Source: Pseudomonas chlororaphis
GTDB lineage: Bacteria; Pseudomonadota; Gammaproteobacteria; Pseudomonadales; Pseudomonadaceae
DNA length: 64,000 nt
Direction: 5' to 3'
NCBI RefSeq assembly: GCF_000783395.1
Contig: NZ_JSFK01000002.1
Coordinates: 372,001-436,000, forward strand
The notes below the pieces were generated by a model. The model made no database searches and was not told the DNA's origin. It was given only the letters and a program-made list of their open reading frames with translations. A program made the position numbers and the translations under genes. Below are positions 8,509-17,445 of the stretch, piece after piece; positions within the stretch are counted from its first letter, which is position 1, and every line of letters starts with the position of its first letter.

Positions 8509-10791
8509 TTAAAGCGACGAGTATTTCTTGCGCAGACGCTGACGAATCAGTTCTGCCAGGGTGTTCATGACGAAGGTGAACAACAGCAGCACCAATGCCG
8601 AGAGGAACAGCACGCGGTAGTGGCTGCCGCCGACTTCCGACTCGGGCATTTCCACCGCGACGTTGGCAGCCAGGGTGCGCAGGCCTTCGAACAGGTTCAT
8701 TTCCATGACCGGGGTGTTACCGGTGGCCATCAGCACGATCATGGTTTCACCGACTGCACGGCCCATGCCGATCATCAGCGCCGAGAAGATCCCCGGGCTG
8801 GCGGTCAGGATGACGACGCGGGTCATGGTCTGCCACGGCGTGGCACCGAGGGCCAGCGAGCCAAGCGTCAGGCCGCGCGGCACACTGAACACGGCGTCTT
8901 CAGCGATCGAGTAGATGTTCGGGATCACCGCGAAGCCCATGGCCAGACCGACCACCAGAGCGTTGCGCTGGTCGTAGGTGATGCCGAGGTCGTGGGAGAT
9001 CCACATGCGCATGTCGCCGCCGAAGAACCAGTTCTCCATGAACGGGCTCATGTACAGCGACAGCCAGCCCACGAACAGAATCACCGGGATCAACAGCGCA
9101 CTTTCCCAGCCATCCGGGACTTTCAGGCGGATCGATTCAGGCAGGCGGCTGAAGGTGAAACCGGCCACCAGAATGCCGATCGGCAGCAACATCAGCAGGC
9201 TGAAGATGCCCGGCAGATGCCCTTCGACATATGGCGCGAGGAACAGGCCGGCGAAGAAACCGAGGATCACCGTCGGCATCGCTTCCATCAGCTCGATCAC
9301 CGGTTTGACCTTGCGGCGCATGCCCGGGGCCATGAAGTACGCGGTGTAGATCGCAGCGGCGACGGCCAGTGGCGCGGCCAGCAGCATCGCGTAGAACGCG
9401 GCTTTCAGGGTGCCGAAAGTCAGTGGCGAGAGGCTCAGTTTCGGTTCGAAATCGGTGTTGGCCGCGGTCGATTGCCAGACGTATTTAGGCTCGTCGTAGT
9501 TCTCGTACCAGACCTTGCTCCACAGCGCGCTCCAGGAAACTTCCGGGTGCGGGTTATCGAGCAGCAACGGTTGCAGCTTGCCGCCGGCTTCGACGATCAC
9601 GCGGTTGGCGCGTGGCGACAGACCGAATACGCCTTGGCCATCGACCACCTGATCGACCAGCAAGGTGCGGTGCGCGGTGCTGTGGAACACGCCGAGCTTG
9701 CCGCTGGCATCCAGCGCGAGGAAGCCTTTGCGACGCTCTTCGGCGGTGATTTCAACGATCGGCGTGGTGCCCATCTGGAAAGTGCGGATCTGCTTCAGGC
9801 GCAACTCACCATCGGTGTCACGGGCCATAAACCACTGGGCCAGCCCCCCCTTGGAGTCGCCGACGATCAGCGAGATGCCACCGACCAGTTGCGTGGTCGC
9901 GGTGACTTCGGCGTCAGCGTTTTCCAGCAGTTTGTAGCGACCGTTGAGGCTCTTGTCGCGCAGGCTGAAGACGTCGGCCTGGGCACGACCGTTGACCACA
10001 TACAGCCATTGCTGGCGCGGGTCGACGAAGATGTTTTTCACCGGCTCAGTCATCTGCGGCAGATCGATACGCTTCTGCTCGTTGGTGACTTCACCAGTCA
10101 TCATGTTTTCTTCGCTGGTCAGCGACAGAACGTTGAGTTGCGAACCGGTCGAACCGACCAGCATCAGGGTCGTGTCGGTGGCATTCAGGCTGACATGCTC
10201 CAGCGCACCGCCGGCTTCGTTCAGCGCGATCGGCGTCTCGCCGTACGGATATTCAATCGCCGGGCTGATGGTTTTCTTGCCATCGGGGTAGCTGACTTTA
10301 TAGGTGTGACGGAACACCAGCGCCTGACCGTTGGACAGGCCCACGGCTACCAGCGGATGGCCCGGCTGATCTTCACCAATGGAGGTCACGGTGGCACCGG
10401 CAGGCACCGGCAGATCGACGCGCTTCAGTTCAGCGCCACTGTCGATATCAAAGAACAATGCCTGGCCCTTGTCGGAAACGCGCATGGCCACCTGATTCTG
10501 CTCTTCGAGCGAAATCATCAGCGGCTTGCCGGCGTCCTGCATCCAGGCCGGGGTGATCGAGTCTTTCGCGGTCAGGTCGGCACCCTGGAACAGCGGCGCA
10601 ACCACGTAGGCGAGGAAGAAAAAGATCAGGGTAATGGCTGCCAGCACCGCGAGACCGCCCACGAGGACGTACCAGCGGGTGAAGCGATCCTTGAGCGCAC
10701 GAATGCGGCGCTTGCGTTGCAGCTCAGGCGTATTGAAGTCAATGCGCTTGGGAGGATTAGTAGTCATTTGGGAATTGGCCAGATCATTCAT
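8509..10791 (-). CDS. pstC: Phosphate ABC transporter permease PstC, long form with large periplasmic domain
   Basis: 760 residues against about 319 in E. coli. A cytoplasmic start and one membrane helix (about 38-60) precede a 380-residue periplasmic region rich in beta strands and WD40/propeller-like repeats (ADVFSLRDKSLNGRYKLL, GKLGVFHSTAHRTLLV), then the transmembrane permease (about 450-755) with EAA-type loop SVPRGLTLGSLALGATP. The periplasmic domain is an addition to the core permease and may contact PstS or sense phosphate; that is inference. The start at 10791 is only a few bases from the predicted transcription start (Pho box at 10814-10831); an in-frame Met at residue 9 is the only near alternative. 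Confidence 0.95.
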   Translation of the reverse strand: MNDLANSQMTTNPPKRIDFNTPELQRKRRIRALKDRFTRWYVLVGGLAVLAAITLIFFFLAYVVAPLFQGADLTAKDSITPAWMQDAGKPLMISLEEQNQVAMRVSDKGQALFFDIDSGAELKRVDLPVPAGATVTSIGEDQPGHPLVAVGLSNGQALVFRHTYKVSYPDGKKTISPAIEYPYGETPIALNEAGGALEHVSLNATDTTLMLVGSTGSQLNVLSLTSEENMMTGEVTNEQKRIDLPQMTEPVKNIFVDPRQQWLYVVNGRAQADVFSLRDKSLNGRYKLLENADAEVTATTQLVGGISLIVGDSKGGLAQWFMARDTDGELRLKQIRTFQMGTTPIVEITAEERRKGFLALDASGKLGVFHSTAHRTLLVDQVVDGQGVFGLSPRANRVIVEAGGKLQPLLLDNPHPEVSWSALWSKVWYENYDEPKYVWQSTAANTDFEPKLSLSPLTFGTLKAAFYAMLLAAPLAVAAAIYTAYFMAPGMRRKVKPVIELMEAMPTVILGFFAGLFLAPYVEGHLPGIFSLLMLLPIGILVAGFTFSRLPESIRLKVPDGWESALLIPVILFVGWLSLYMSPFMENWFFGGDMRMWISHDLGITYDQRNALVVGLAMGFAVIPNIYSIAEDAVFSVPRGLTLGSLALGATPWQTMTRVVILTASPGIFSALMIGMGRAVGETMIVLMATGNTPVMEMNLFEGLRTLAANVAVEMPESEVGGSHYRVLFLSALVLLLFTFVMNTLAELIRQRLRKKYSSL

Positions 10792-10797
10792 GCGCTC

Positions 10798-10831
10798 ACC
10801 CTAGCGATCCTGTATGACAGAAAGATGACAA
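10798..10831 (-). promoter_or_regulatory. Pho box and -10 of the pstC promoter
   Basis: On the minus strand 10831-10814 reads TTGTCAT CTTT CTGTCAT, a near-perfect pair of PhoB heptamers (consensus CTGTCAT with 4-base spacing). A third degenerate heptamer (GCGTCAC) stands 11 bp further upstream. Ten bases downstream comes TAGGGT (10803-10798) in the -10 place. This implies transcription starting within a few bases of the pstC start codon. Confidence 0.85.
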
Positions 10832-10894
10832 TGCAGTGACGCAGCAAATCCACCGCCAGTGGGACTGGCAGAGGATCAAAAATTTGAGGTGTGG

Positions 10895-10927
10895 AAAAGG
10901 CCGGCCTGCGAGCAGATCCGGCCTTTT
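10895..10927 (-). terminator. Rho-independent terminator of pstS
   Basis: Ten-base stem aaaaggccgg/ccggcctttt around a 13-base loop, 37 bp after the pstS stop on the minus strand; the T run is built into the descending arm. It separates pstS from the independently promoted pstC. Confidence 0.8.
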
Positions 10928-10964
10928 ACCTGAGTCCGGTGGGGTTCACCCTGGACTCAATTTG

Positions 10965-11963
10965 TTACTTCTTTGCGACAGCGCCGCCTTCCTGCAGACC
11001 CAGATCAGCCAGTGCTTTTGCAGCAACCTTGGCTGGCAGCGGGATGTAGCCGTCTTTCACCACAACTTCCTGGCCCTGTTTCGACAGCACCAGTTTCACG
11101 AACTCAGCTTCCAGCGGAGCCAGAGGCTTGTTCGGGGCTTTGTTGACGTAAACGTAGAGGAAACGCGACAGCGGGTACTTGCCGTTCAGGGCGTTTTCTT
11201 CGGTGTCTTCGATGAAGTCAGTGCTGCCTTTCTTGGCCAATGGCACGGTTTTCACGCTGGCGGTCTTGTAACCGATACCCGAGTAACCGATGCCGTTCAG
11301 CGAGGAGCTGATCGACTGCACGACCGAAGCCGAACCTGGTTGTTCGTTGACGTTCGGTTTGTAGTCGCCTTTGCACAGGGCTTCTTCCTTGAAGTAGCCG
11401 TAGGTGCCGGATACCGAGTTACGACCGAACAGTTGCACTGGCTTGTTGGCCAGGTCGCCGGTCACGCCCAGGTCGCCCCAGGTTTTCACGTCGGCTTTGG
11501 CGCCGCACAGACGGGTCGACGAGAAGATCGCGTCAACCTGCTCCATGGTCAGGTGCTGGATCGGGTTGTCCTTGTGCACGAACACAGCCAGGGCATCCAC
11601 AGCCACCGGGATAGCGGTTGGCTTGTAACCGTACTTCTGCTCGAAGGCCGCCAGTTCGGTGTCCTTCATCTTGCGGCTCATCGGGCCCAGGTTGGAGGTG
11701 CCTTCAGTCAGCGCAGGTGGCGCAGTGGCGGAGCCAGCGGCCTGAATCTGGATGTTGACGTTCGGGTATTCTTTTTTGTAGTTCTCAGCCCAGAGGGTCA
11801 TGAGGTTGGCCAGGGTATCGGAGCCGACGCTGGACAGGTTGCCCGACACACCAGTGGTCTTGGTGTAGCTCGGGATAGCAGGGTCAACAGCGGCGAACGC
11901 GTTGGCAGTCGCAACGCCAGCAGCGACAAAAGTCATTGCCGCCATCAAACGCTTCAGTTTCAT
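10965..11963 (-). CDS. pstS: Periplasmic phosphate-binding protein PstS
   Basis: 332 residues with a signal peptide (residues 1-24, cleavage probably after AFA). Phosphate-binding motifs include [10 protein letters not shown] near the mature N-terminus, [21 protein letters not shown] and [19 protein letters not shown]. It captures phosphate and delivers it to PstCA. Transcribed alone: Pho box upstream, terminator downstream, followed by pstC with its own Pho box. This is the Pseudomonas-type PstS rather than the DING family. Confidence 0.97.
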   Translation of the reverse strand: MKLKRLMAAMTFVAAGVATANAFAAVDPAIPSYTKTTGVSGNLSSVGSDTLANLMTLWAENYKKEYPNVNIQIQAAGSATAPPALTEGTSNLGPMSRKMKDTELAAFEQKYGYKPTAIPVAVDALAVFVHKDNPIQHLTMEQVDAIFSSTRLCGAKADVKTWGDLGVTGDLANKPVQLFGRNSVSGTYGYFKEEALCKGDYKPNVNEQPGSASVVQSISSSLNGIGYSGIGYKTASVKTVPLAKKGSTDFIEDTEENALNGKYPLSRFLYVYVNKAPNKPLAPLEAEFVKLVLSKQGQEVVVKDGYIPLPAKVAAKALADLGLQEGGAVAKK

Positions 11964-12025
11964 GCCTTACTCCTAGCAGATAGGGTGTGTTAAGTCGGGG
12001 CCAAGTATCAGCAGGCCGTGTGAAC

Positions 12026-12059
12026 ACTCTATGGCTGAAATATGACAATTGGATGAAAG
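12026..12059 (-). promoter_or_regulatory. Pho box and -10 of the pstS promoter
   Basis: Minus strand 12059-12042 reads CTTTCAT CCAA TTGTCAT, two mismatches from the CTGTCAT-N4-CTGTCAT consensus. Exactly ten bases later stands TAGAGT (12031-12026) as -10. The leader to the pstS start is then about 55 nt, unlike the very short one at pstC. Confidence 0.85.
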
Positions 12060-12076
12060 GCCAGCATGTCGCGACA

Positions 12077-12188
12077 GATCGTTCCCACGCTCTGCGTGGG
12101 AACGCCGCCATGGACGCTCTGCGTCCGCATTTGAGAGGTGACGCGGAGCGTCACAGGATGCATTCCCACGCGGAGCGTGGGAACGATC
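12077..12188. repeat. Multi-hairpin palindromic repeat, family D
   Basis: A symmetric 112-bp element whose outer ends are gatcgttcccacgc and its reverse complement. Inside are four successive small hairpins (gttcccacgc..gcgtgggaac; gacgctctgcgtc; gtgacgcggagcgtcac; ttcccacgcggagcgtggga). Only one copy in the window. Confidence 0.85.
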
Positions 12189-12203
12189 ATTGCGGAGTCT
12201 GGA

Positions 12204-13502
12204 TCAGCGCCCCTTCTTCCATAGCCACGCCCCGACCAGAATCCCCATCGCACACAGCACCGCCACATAGTAGGCCGGCCCCATCGCGCTTTCTTTCAGC
12301 AACAGACTCACCACCATCGGCGTCAACCCACCAAAGATCGCGTAAGCCACGTTGTACGAGAACGACAAGCCGCTGAAGCGCACCACCGGTGGAAACGCTT
12401 TAACCATCACATACGGCACCGCACCAATGGTGCCGACCAGAAACCCGGTCAACGCATACAGCGGGAACAGCCAGTTCGGGTGCGCGGCGAGGCTGTGATA
12501 GAAGGTCCACGAGCTGATCAGCAGGCCCAGGCAACCGAACACAAACACGCGCCCGGCACCAAAGCGATCCGCCAGTGCGCCCGAAATAATGCAGCCGATG
12601 CTCAGGAACACGATCGCCAGACTGTTCGACTGCAGCGACTCCGTCGGCGTGAAGTGATAGACCGTTTGCAGCACGGTCGGGGTCATCAGAATGACCACAA
12701 CGATCCCGGCCGACAGCAACCAGGTCAGCAGCATCGAGATTGCAATCGCGCCGCGATGGTCACGCAGCACCGCGCGCAGCGGCACTTCTTCAGCCAAGGC
12801 TTTGCGCAGTTGCAGCTCGGCGAACACCGGGGTCTCGTGCAGCCAGCGGCGCAGGTAGACCGAGAACAGACCGAACACGCCACCGAGCAGGAACGGGATC
12901 CGCCAGGCGTAATCGGCAACCTCGGCAGGGGTATAAATGCTGTTGATCGCCGTGGCGACCAGCGAGCCGAGCAGGATACCGGCGGTCAGGCCGCTGGTGA
13001 GCGTGCCGCAGGCATAGCCCATGTGCTTTTGCGGCACGTGTTCGGAAACGAAGACCCAGGCGCCCGGCACTTCACCGCCGATGGCCGCACCTTGAATGAC
13101 CCGCATCAATAGAAGAAGGATCGGCGCCCACATGCCGATCTGCGCATAGGTTGGCAGCAAACCCATGATCAGGGTCGGCACGGCCATCATGAAAATGCTC
13201 AGAGTGAACATCTTCTTGCGCCCCAGCAGGTCGCCGAAATGCGCCATGACGATGCCGCCCAATGGGCGTGCGAGGTAGCCGGCGGCAAAGATGCCGAAGG
13301 TCTGCATCAGGCGCAGCCACTCGGGCATGTCGGCCGGGAAGAACAGCTTGCCGACCACGGTGGCGAAGAAAACGAAAATGATGAAATCGTAGAATTCCAG
13401 CGCTCCGCCAAGGGCGGACAGCGACAGAGTCTTGTAGTCATTGCGGGTCAACGGTCGTGCGGGTTGCTCGGGCTGCGCGAGGCTCGAAGGCGCTGTGGTC
13501 AT
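12204..13502 (-). CDS. MFS transporter, metabolite:H+ symporter (MHS) type
   Basis: 432 residues from the ATG at 13502, chosen because AGAGAAG lies nine bases upstream; the frame stays open 32 codons further but without a site. Twelve predicted membrane helices. The MFS signature after helix 2 reads GGIVMAHFGDLLGRKKMF, and ARPLGG and GEVPGAWVFV fit the MHS branch (citrate, proline/betaine, shikimate, dicarboxylate symporters). Transcribed alone, away from the thioesterase gene. Substrate cannot be assigned. Confidence 0.88.
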   Translation of the reverse strand: MTTAPSSLAQPEQPARPLTRNDYKTLSLSALGGALEFYDFIIFVFFATVVGKLFFPADMPEWLRLMQTFGIFAAGYLARPLGGIVMAHFGDLLGRKKMFTLSIFMMAVPTLIMGLLPTYAQIGMWAPILLLLMRVIQGAAIGGEVPGAWVFVSEHVPQKHMGYACGTLTSGLTAGILLGSLVATAINSIYTPAEVADYAWRIPFLLGGVFGLFSVYLRRWLHETPVFAELQLRKALAEEVPLRAVLRDHRGAIAISMLLTWLLSAGIVVVILMTPTVLQTVYHFTPTESLQSNSLAIVFLSIGCIISGALADRFGAGRVFVFGCLGLLISSWTFYHSLAAHPNWLFPLYALTGFLVGTIGAVPYVMVKAFPPVVRFSGLSFSYNVAYAIFGGLTPMVVSLLLKESAMGPAYYVAVLCAMGILVGAWLWKKGR

Positions 13503-13877
13503 GGCAAGGGCTTCTCTTATAGTCGGATCTGCCGCCACAACAACGCTGGCGGTGGCTTGGGCAGGTTCGGCACCATAGCAAATTGTTCGAAAAAGCACAT
13601 AGAGGCGCGTAATTGACGGTCAAAATCAGAACCGGATGGTCGTCGTGGAGTCTACCGACCGATATACTCGCAACCTGCTCCGGTTTGTAGGGGGTTGCTG
13701 TGCGAAATCGTCGTTGGCCCGGCCTTTGCTCGGGATTAGCCGGTTTCGCAGAGTTTCTCCTTAGGCGCCTGATGGAAAACGTGACGAACGTAGTAGGTTC
13801 GGTGCTGAATCGTTTTTCCCGAAGACGGCTACCACCAGCAATACCAACAAGAGTCACGGGTCAGAGGCCCCCCCGGC
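13503..13877. other. Intergenic region between divergent MFS and thioesterase genes
   Basis: 375 bp without a convincing gene. It holds a TATACT hexamer at 13663-13668 that could be a -10 for the rightward genes, though no good -35 stands 17 bp upstream. A GTG preceded by AGGGGG at about 13684-13700 opens a frame running into the thioesterase gene out of phase; I do not accept it as a gene. Confidence 0.5.
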
Positions 13878-14282
13878 ATGATAGAGCTCGAACAAGAAGA
13901 TCCGATCCCGCAAGGCGACCTGGCCCTGCAAATCACTGCACTTCCACGCGAAACCAACGGCTTTGGCGATATTTTCGGCGGCTGGCTGGTGGCGCAGATG
14001 GATTTGGCCGGCACTGCAATGGCCAGCCGTGTCGCTGGCGGCCGCGTGGCCACGGTTGCCATTGATCGCATGGCGTTTCTCGTGCCGGTGGCCGTCGGTG
14101 CGCAATTGTCCTTTTATACCCAGACTCTGGAAATCGGCCGCAGCTCGATCCAGATGATGGTTGAAGTGTGGAGCGACGACCCGCTGTCCAGTGAGTGGCG
14201 TAAGGTGACCGAAGCGGTCTTCGTCTTCGTCGCCATCGACGGCAGCGGCCGCACTCGCTCGGTTCCACCACGCGCGCGTTAA
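13878..14282 (+). CDS. Acyl-CoA thioesterase, YciA-like hotdog protein
   Basis: 134 residues, one hotdog domain. The motif NGFGDIFGGWLVAQMDLAG corresponds to the conserved N..G.IFGG..l..mD helix of YciA-type thioesterases, and TVAIDRMAFLVPV to the following strand. It hydrolyses acyl-CoA in the cytoplasm. It is followed 58 bp later by the mutarotase gene on the same strand. A second, longer thioesterase of the same superfamily occurs at 59777. Confidence 0.88.
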   Translation: MIELEQEDPIPQGDLALQITALPRETNGFGDIFGGWLVAQMDLAGTAMASRVAGGRVATVAIDRMAFLVPVAVGAQLSFYTQTLEIGRSSIQMMVEVWSDDPLSSEWRKVTEAVFVFVAIDGSGRTRSVPPRAR

Positions 14283-14340
14283 ACCTCGTGGCCGTTTTGC
14301 GGTCGATAACCGTCCCAAGTGTCTGATCGAGAGCTGTCCC

Positions 14341-15240
14341 ATGAACACGCCCAACGTTGAAGCGGTGAAACTGGATGAACTGAACTGCTGGCGCATCCGC
14401 CACGGTCAGGCCGAAGTGCTGGTGGCCCAGCAAGGCGCGCACATCCTCAGTTATCAGATTGACGGACAGCCGCCGATCATCTGGCTCAACGACAAGGCCG
14501 AGTTCAAGACTGGCAAGAGCATCCGCGCCGGCGTGCCGGTGTGCTGGCCGTGGTTCGGCAAGTTCGAACGCAACCCACATAGCGTGCAGACCATGTATAC
14601 CGGTGAGCAACCGGCACCCGCGCACGGTCTGGTGCGGGCGATGGATTGGGAACTGGGCGGCATCGAATCAGAGGCTGACGGCGTCAAGGTCGAGTTCAAG
14701 CTGCCCTATCCCGACGGCGGCCTGCCGGGCTGGCCGCATCAAGTCGATCTGACCCTGACCCTGCATTTGTCCGAGCAATTGAGCTTCAGCCTGACCAGCC
14801 ATAACCGTGGCAGTGACACCGTCAGCCTGAGTCAGGCGCTGCACACGTATTTCGCGGTCAGTGATGTGCGCAATGTGCACGTCGACGGTGTCGATGGCTT
14901 GAATTACATCGAGACGCTGGATGACTGGAAGACCCTCAGCCAGCAAGGCGACCTGCAATTTGCCGGTGAGACCGACCGCATCTACCTTGATGCTCCGCCA
15001 CAGCTGAGCATTGTCGATCCGGCCTGGGAGCGGCGCATTGTGCTGACGGCTACCGGTTCACGCACGGCGGTGATCTGGAACCCGTGGATCGATCGCGCTG
15101 CAGCGTTGGCGGATATGGATAACGATGGCTGGCAGCGCATGCTGTGCATCGAGACGGCGAATGTGATGGATGACATCGTCACGCTGGCGCCGGGCGCTAG
15201 CCACACAATGGGCGTCAGTGTCGCCAGCAAACCGCTTTAA
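14341..15240 (+). CDS. D-hexose-6-phosphate mutarotase (YeaD-like aldose 1-epimerase)
   Basis: 299 residues, a galactose-mutarotase fold. Sugar-binding and catalytic features are visible: SIRAGVPVCWPWFGKF (about 60-75), HGLVRAMDWEL (about 96-106) with the conserved His, SQALHTYFAVSD with the second His, and a C-terminal ETANVMDD. Family members interconvert anomers of glucose-6-phosphate-like sugars in the cytoplasm. Possibly in one transcript with the thioesterase; ends before a REPIN. Confidence 0.88.
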   Translation: MNTPNVEAVKLDELNCWRIRHGQAEVLVAQQGAHILSYQIDGQPPIIWLNDKAEFKTGKSIRAGVPVCWPWFGKFERNPHSVQTMYTGEQPAPAHGLVRAMDWELGGIESEADGVKVEFKLPYPDGGLPGWPHQVDLTLTLHLSEQLSFSLTSHNRGSDTVSLSQALHTYFAVSDVRNVHVDGVDGLNYIETLDDWKTLSQQGDLQFAGETDRIYLDAPPQLSIVDPAWERRIVLTATGSRTAVIWNPWIDRAAALADMDNDGWQRMLCIETANVMDDIVTLAPGASHTMGVSVASKPL

Positions 15241-15260
15241 CCAGCACTGCAATACAAAAT

Positions 15261-15347
15261 GTGGGAGCGAGCCTGCTCGCGAAGGCGTTGTATCAGTCAA
15301 CATTCAAATGTCTGATACACCGCTTTCGCGAGCAGGCTCGCTCCCAC
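15261..15347. repeat. REPIN-like inverted repeat, family B
   Basis: Arms gtgggagcgagcctgctcgc and reverse complement, 87 bp in all, between convergent genes. Further copies at 22741, 49577 and 56011. Confidence 0.9.
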
Positions 15348-15366
15348 AGTTGTTTCGTGGTGATTG

Positions 15367-15903
15367 TTAGAGATCAGACTCCTGCACCACCCGCACTTTG
15401 TCCGCTTCCAGCGCATACGCCGCGTCAGCCAGATCATTGCTGACCTTCTCGACCTTCAGCGTGCCGGTCACCCACAGCGGCGTGTAGATATCGTCCAGCT
15501 TCAAACCCTTCGGATACCGCACCAGCACCAGTTGATTCGGCGGCGGTGGCGGTACGTGGATGCACGCGCCCGGATACGGCACGAGGAAGAACAGTGTGCT
15601 GCGGCCCTTGGCGTCGGACTCCAGCGGCACCGGATAACCACCGATGCGGATGTGCTTGTCGTTCATCGACGCCACGGTTTTGGTCGAATACATCACTGCC
15701 GGCAGACCTTTGGCCTGTTTCATACCGCCCTTCTCGGTGAAGGTGCCGGTGGCTTCCGGGGAGTTATGGTCGATTTCAGGCATGGCCTCGAGGGCCTTTT
15801 GGTCCGACTTGGGCATCAGTTCGAGCCAGTCGGTTTCCGGCAGTTCGCCGGCGTGGGCCAAACCGCTGCCCAGGAAAAGGAGAGTCAACAGAAGACGGCG
15901 CAT
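15367..15903 (-). CDS. Exported DUF3299 protein
   Basis: 178 residues with a signal peptide (residues 1-18, ending AHA). The body has the DUF3299 look: IGGYPVPLESD, FFLVPYPGACIHVPPPPPNQLVLV and TPLWVTGTLKVE. The single cysteine in PGACIHVPPPP and the following proline run are conserved hallmarks of the family. A periplasmic or lipoprotein-accessory role in metal or ABC export systems has been suggested for relatives; here no such neighbour exists. Function unknown. Confidence 0.8.
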   Translation of the reverse strand: MRRLLLTLLFLGSGLAHAGELPETDWLELMPKSDQKALEAMPEIDHNSPEATGTFTEKGGMKQAKGLPAVMYSTKTVASMNDKHIRIGGYPVPLESDAKGRSTLFFLVPYPGACIHVPPPPPNQLVLVRYPKGLKLDDIYTPLWVTGTLKVEKVSNDLADAAYALEADKVRVVQESDL

Positions 15904-15996
15904 GAAGGTGCTCGGTTTAGAAAGGAAGGAACAGTGAATCGCCGAGCATTCTAGCCCTCCCGGCCACGTTGGCCGAGAGGGCTTTGTCGCTTTGGA

Positions 15997-16242
15997 TCAG
16001 TTCTTTTTGATCAGGCCGTAGATCACCAGCAACACGATTGCGCCGACCAGTGCGCCGATGAAACCTGCGCCCTCGCCTGCGTGATAAATGCCCAGGGCCT
16101 GGCCGCCGTAAGTGGCCGCCAGCGAACCGCCGATACCGAGCAGGATGGTCATGATCCAGCCCATGCTGTCATCGCCCGGTTTCAGGAACCGCGCCAGCAG
16201 GCCGACGATCAAGCCGATAAAGATGGTTCCGATAATTCCCAT
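15997..16242 (-). CDS. GlsB/YeaQ/YmgE family small membrane protein
   Basis: 81 residues, three hydrophobic helices with glycine zippers (GTIFIGLIVGLLARFL, GWIMTILLGIGGSLAATYGG, AGFIGALVGAIVLLVIYG) and the KPGDDSMGW loop typical of transglycosylase-associated/GlsB proteins. These are stress-linked inner-membrane proteins of unknown activity. A hairpin at about 15952-15984 may end its transcript but lacks a T run. Confidence 0.88.
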   Translation of the reverse strand: MGIIGTIFIGLIVGLLARFLKPGDDSMGWIMTILLGIGGSLAATYGGQALGIYHAGEGAGFIGALVGAIVLLVIYGLIKKN

Positions 16243-16352
16243 GGCAATTCCCTCTCAAAGATAGATATGCGAAGCCTAGTCAGACTTTGGCATCCTGCCA
16301 TGAGAGAACAGCGGCCCCTGAATGGTTCCGCCGCTGCCACATGAAACTGTCG

Positions 16353-17435
16353 TTACTCGGCGATCAGCGCTTCAACCTTGACGATCTGCGCCTGTAGCGT
16401 GGCCATGTCGGCGCAGCGCAGGTTGGCGTGACCGACCTTGCGCCCGGCCTTGAAGGCCTTGCCGTAGTGATGCAGATGGCAGTCTTCGATGGCGATGACT
16501 TTCTCAACCGGCGGCACCACACCGATGAAGTTGAGCATCGCGCTCTCGCCAACCTTGGCTGTCGAACCCAGCGGCAGACCGGCAACGGCGCGCAGGTGGT
16601 TTTCGAACTGGCTGCACTCGGCACCTTCAGTGGTCCAGTGCCCGGAGTTGTGCACGCGCGGGGCGATTTCGTTGGCTTTCAGGCCACCGTCGACTTCAAA
16701 GAACTCGAACGCCATCACGCCGACGTAGTCGAGTTGCTTGAGCACACGGCTCGAGTAATCTTCGGCCAGCGCCTGCAACGGGTGATCGGTGCTGGCAACC
16801 GACAACTTGAGGATGCCGCTGTCGTGGGTGTTGTGCACCAGCGGATAGAACTTGGTTTCACCATCGCGGGCACGCACGGCGAGCAGCGAGACTTCACCGG
16901 TGAACGGCACAAAGCCTTCCAGCAGGCAGGACACACTGCCCAGTTCGGCGAAGGTACCCACCACATCTTCTGGTTTGCGCAGGACTTTCTGGCCCTTGCC
17001 GTCGTAACCCAGGGTGCGGGTTTTCAGCACGGCCGGCAGGCCGATCGAAGCAACAGCAGCATCCAGATCGGCTTGCGACTGAATGTCGGCGAAGGCCGGG
17101 GTCGGGATGCCCAGGTCCTTGAACATGCTCTTTTCGAACCAGCGATCGCGAGCGATGCGCAGGGCTTCGGCGCTCGGATAAACCGGGACGAATTGCGAAA
17201 GGAATGCCACGGTTTCGGCAGGGACGCTTTCGAATTCGAAGGTCACCAGATCGACTTCATCGGCGAGTTGGCGCAGATGATCCTGATCGCCGTAATCGGC
17301 CCGCAGGTGTTCGCCCAGCGCGGCCGCACAGGCGTCCGGCGCAGGATCGAGGAAAGCGAAGTTCATGCCCAGCGGGGTACCCGCCAGGGCCAACATGCGA
17401 CCCAACTGGCCGCCACCGATTACACCGATCTTCAT
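16353..17435 (-). CDS. purK: N5-carboxyaminoimidazole ribonucleotide synthase PurK
   Basis: 360 residues from the ATG at 17435 (MKIGVIGGGQLGRML), which fits the family N-terminus; the open frame extends further but without homology. ATP-grasp fold with PAVLKTRTLGYDGKGQ (ATP lid) and ANEIAPRVHNSGHWT (metal/ATP site). Converts AIR, bicarbonate and ATP to N5-CAIR in purine synthesis. Starts 10 bp after purE, so they form purEK. Confidence 0.96.
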   Translation of the reverse strand: MKIGVIGGGQLGRMLALAGTPLGMNFAFLDPAPDACAAALGEHLRADYGDQDHLRQLADEVDLVTFEFESVPAETVAFLSQFVPVYPSAEALRIARDRWFEKSMFKDLGIPTPAFADIQSQADLDAAVASIGLPAVLKTRTLGYDGKGQKVLRKPEDVVGTFAELGSVSCLLEGFVPFTGEVSLLAVRARDGETKFYPLVHNTHDSGILKLSVASTDHPLQALAEDYSSRVLKQLDYVGVMAFEFFEVDGGLKANEIAPRVHNSGHWTTEGAECSQFENHLRAVAGLPLGSTAKVGESAMLNFIGVVPPVEKVIAIEDCHLHHYGKAFKAGRKVGHANLRCADMATLQAQIVKVEALIAE

Positions 17436-17445
17436 CTCAACAACC

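Noticed and set aside
6819..8570. 583-codon plus-strand frame antisense to pstA
   Set aside because: Same mirror effect; no domain or ribosome site, and pstA is well supported.
8398..10839. Long plus-strand open frame antisense to pstC
   Set aside because: Composition (runs of His, Gln, Arg) is typical of the mirror of a GC-biased gene; pstC on the minus strand is unmistakable.
13700..14065. GTG-started frame with a good Shine-Dalgarno ahead of the thioesterase gene
   Set aside because: It is Arg-rich, runs out of phase into the thioesterase coding sequence and resembles nothing; noted only as an open possibility for a leader peptide.
15952..15984. Hairpin agccctc..gagggct as terminator of the GlsB-like gene
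   Set aside because: The stem is good but no T run follows on the minus strand, so I do not list it as a terminator.
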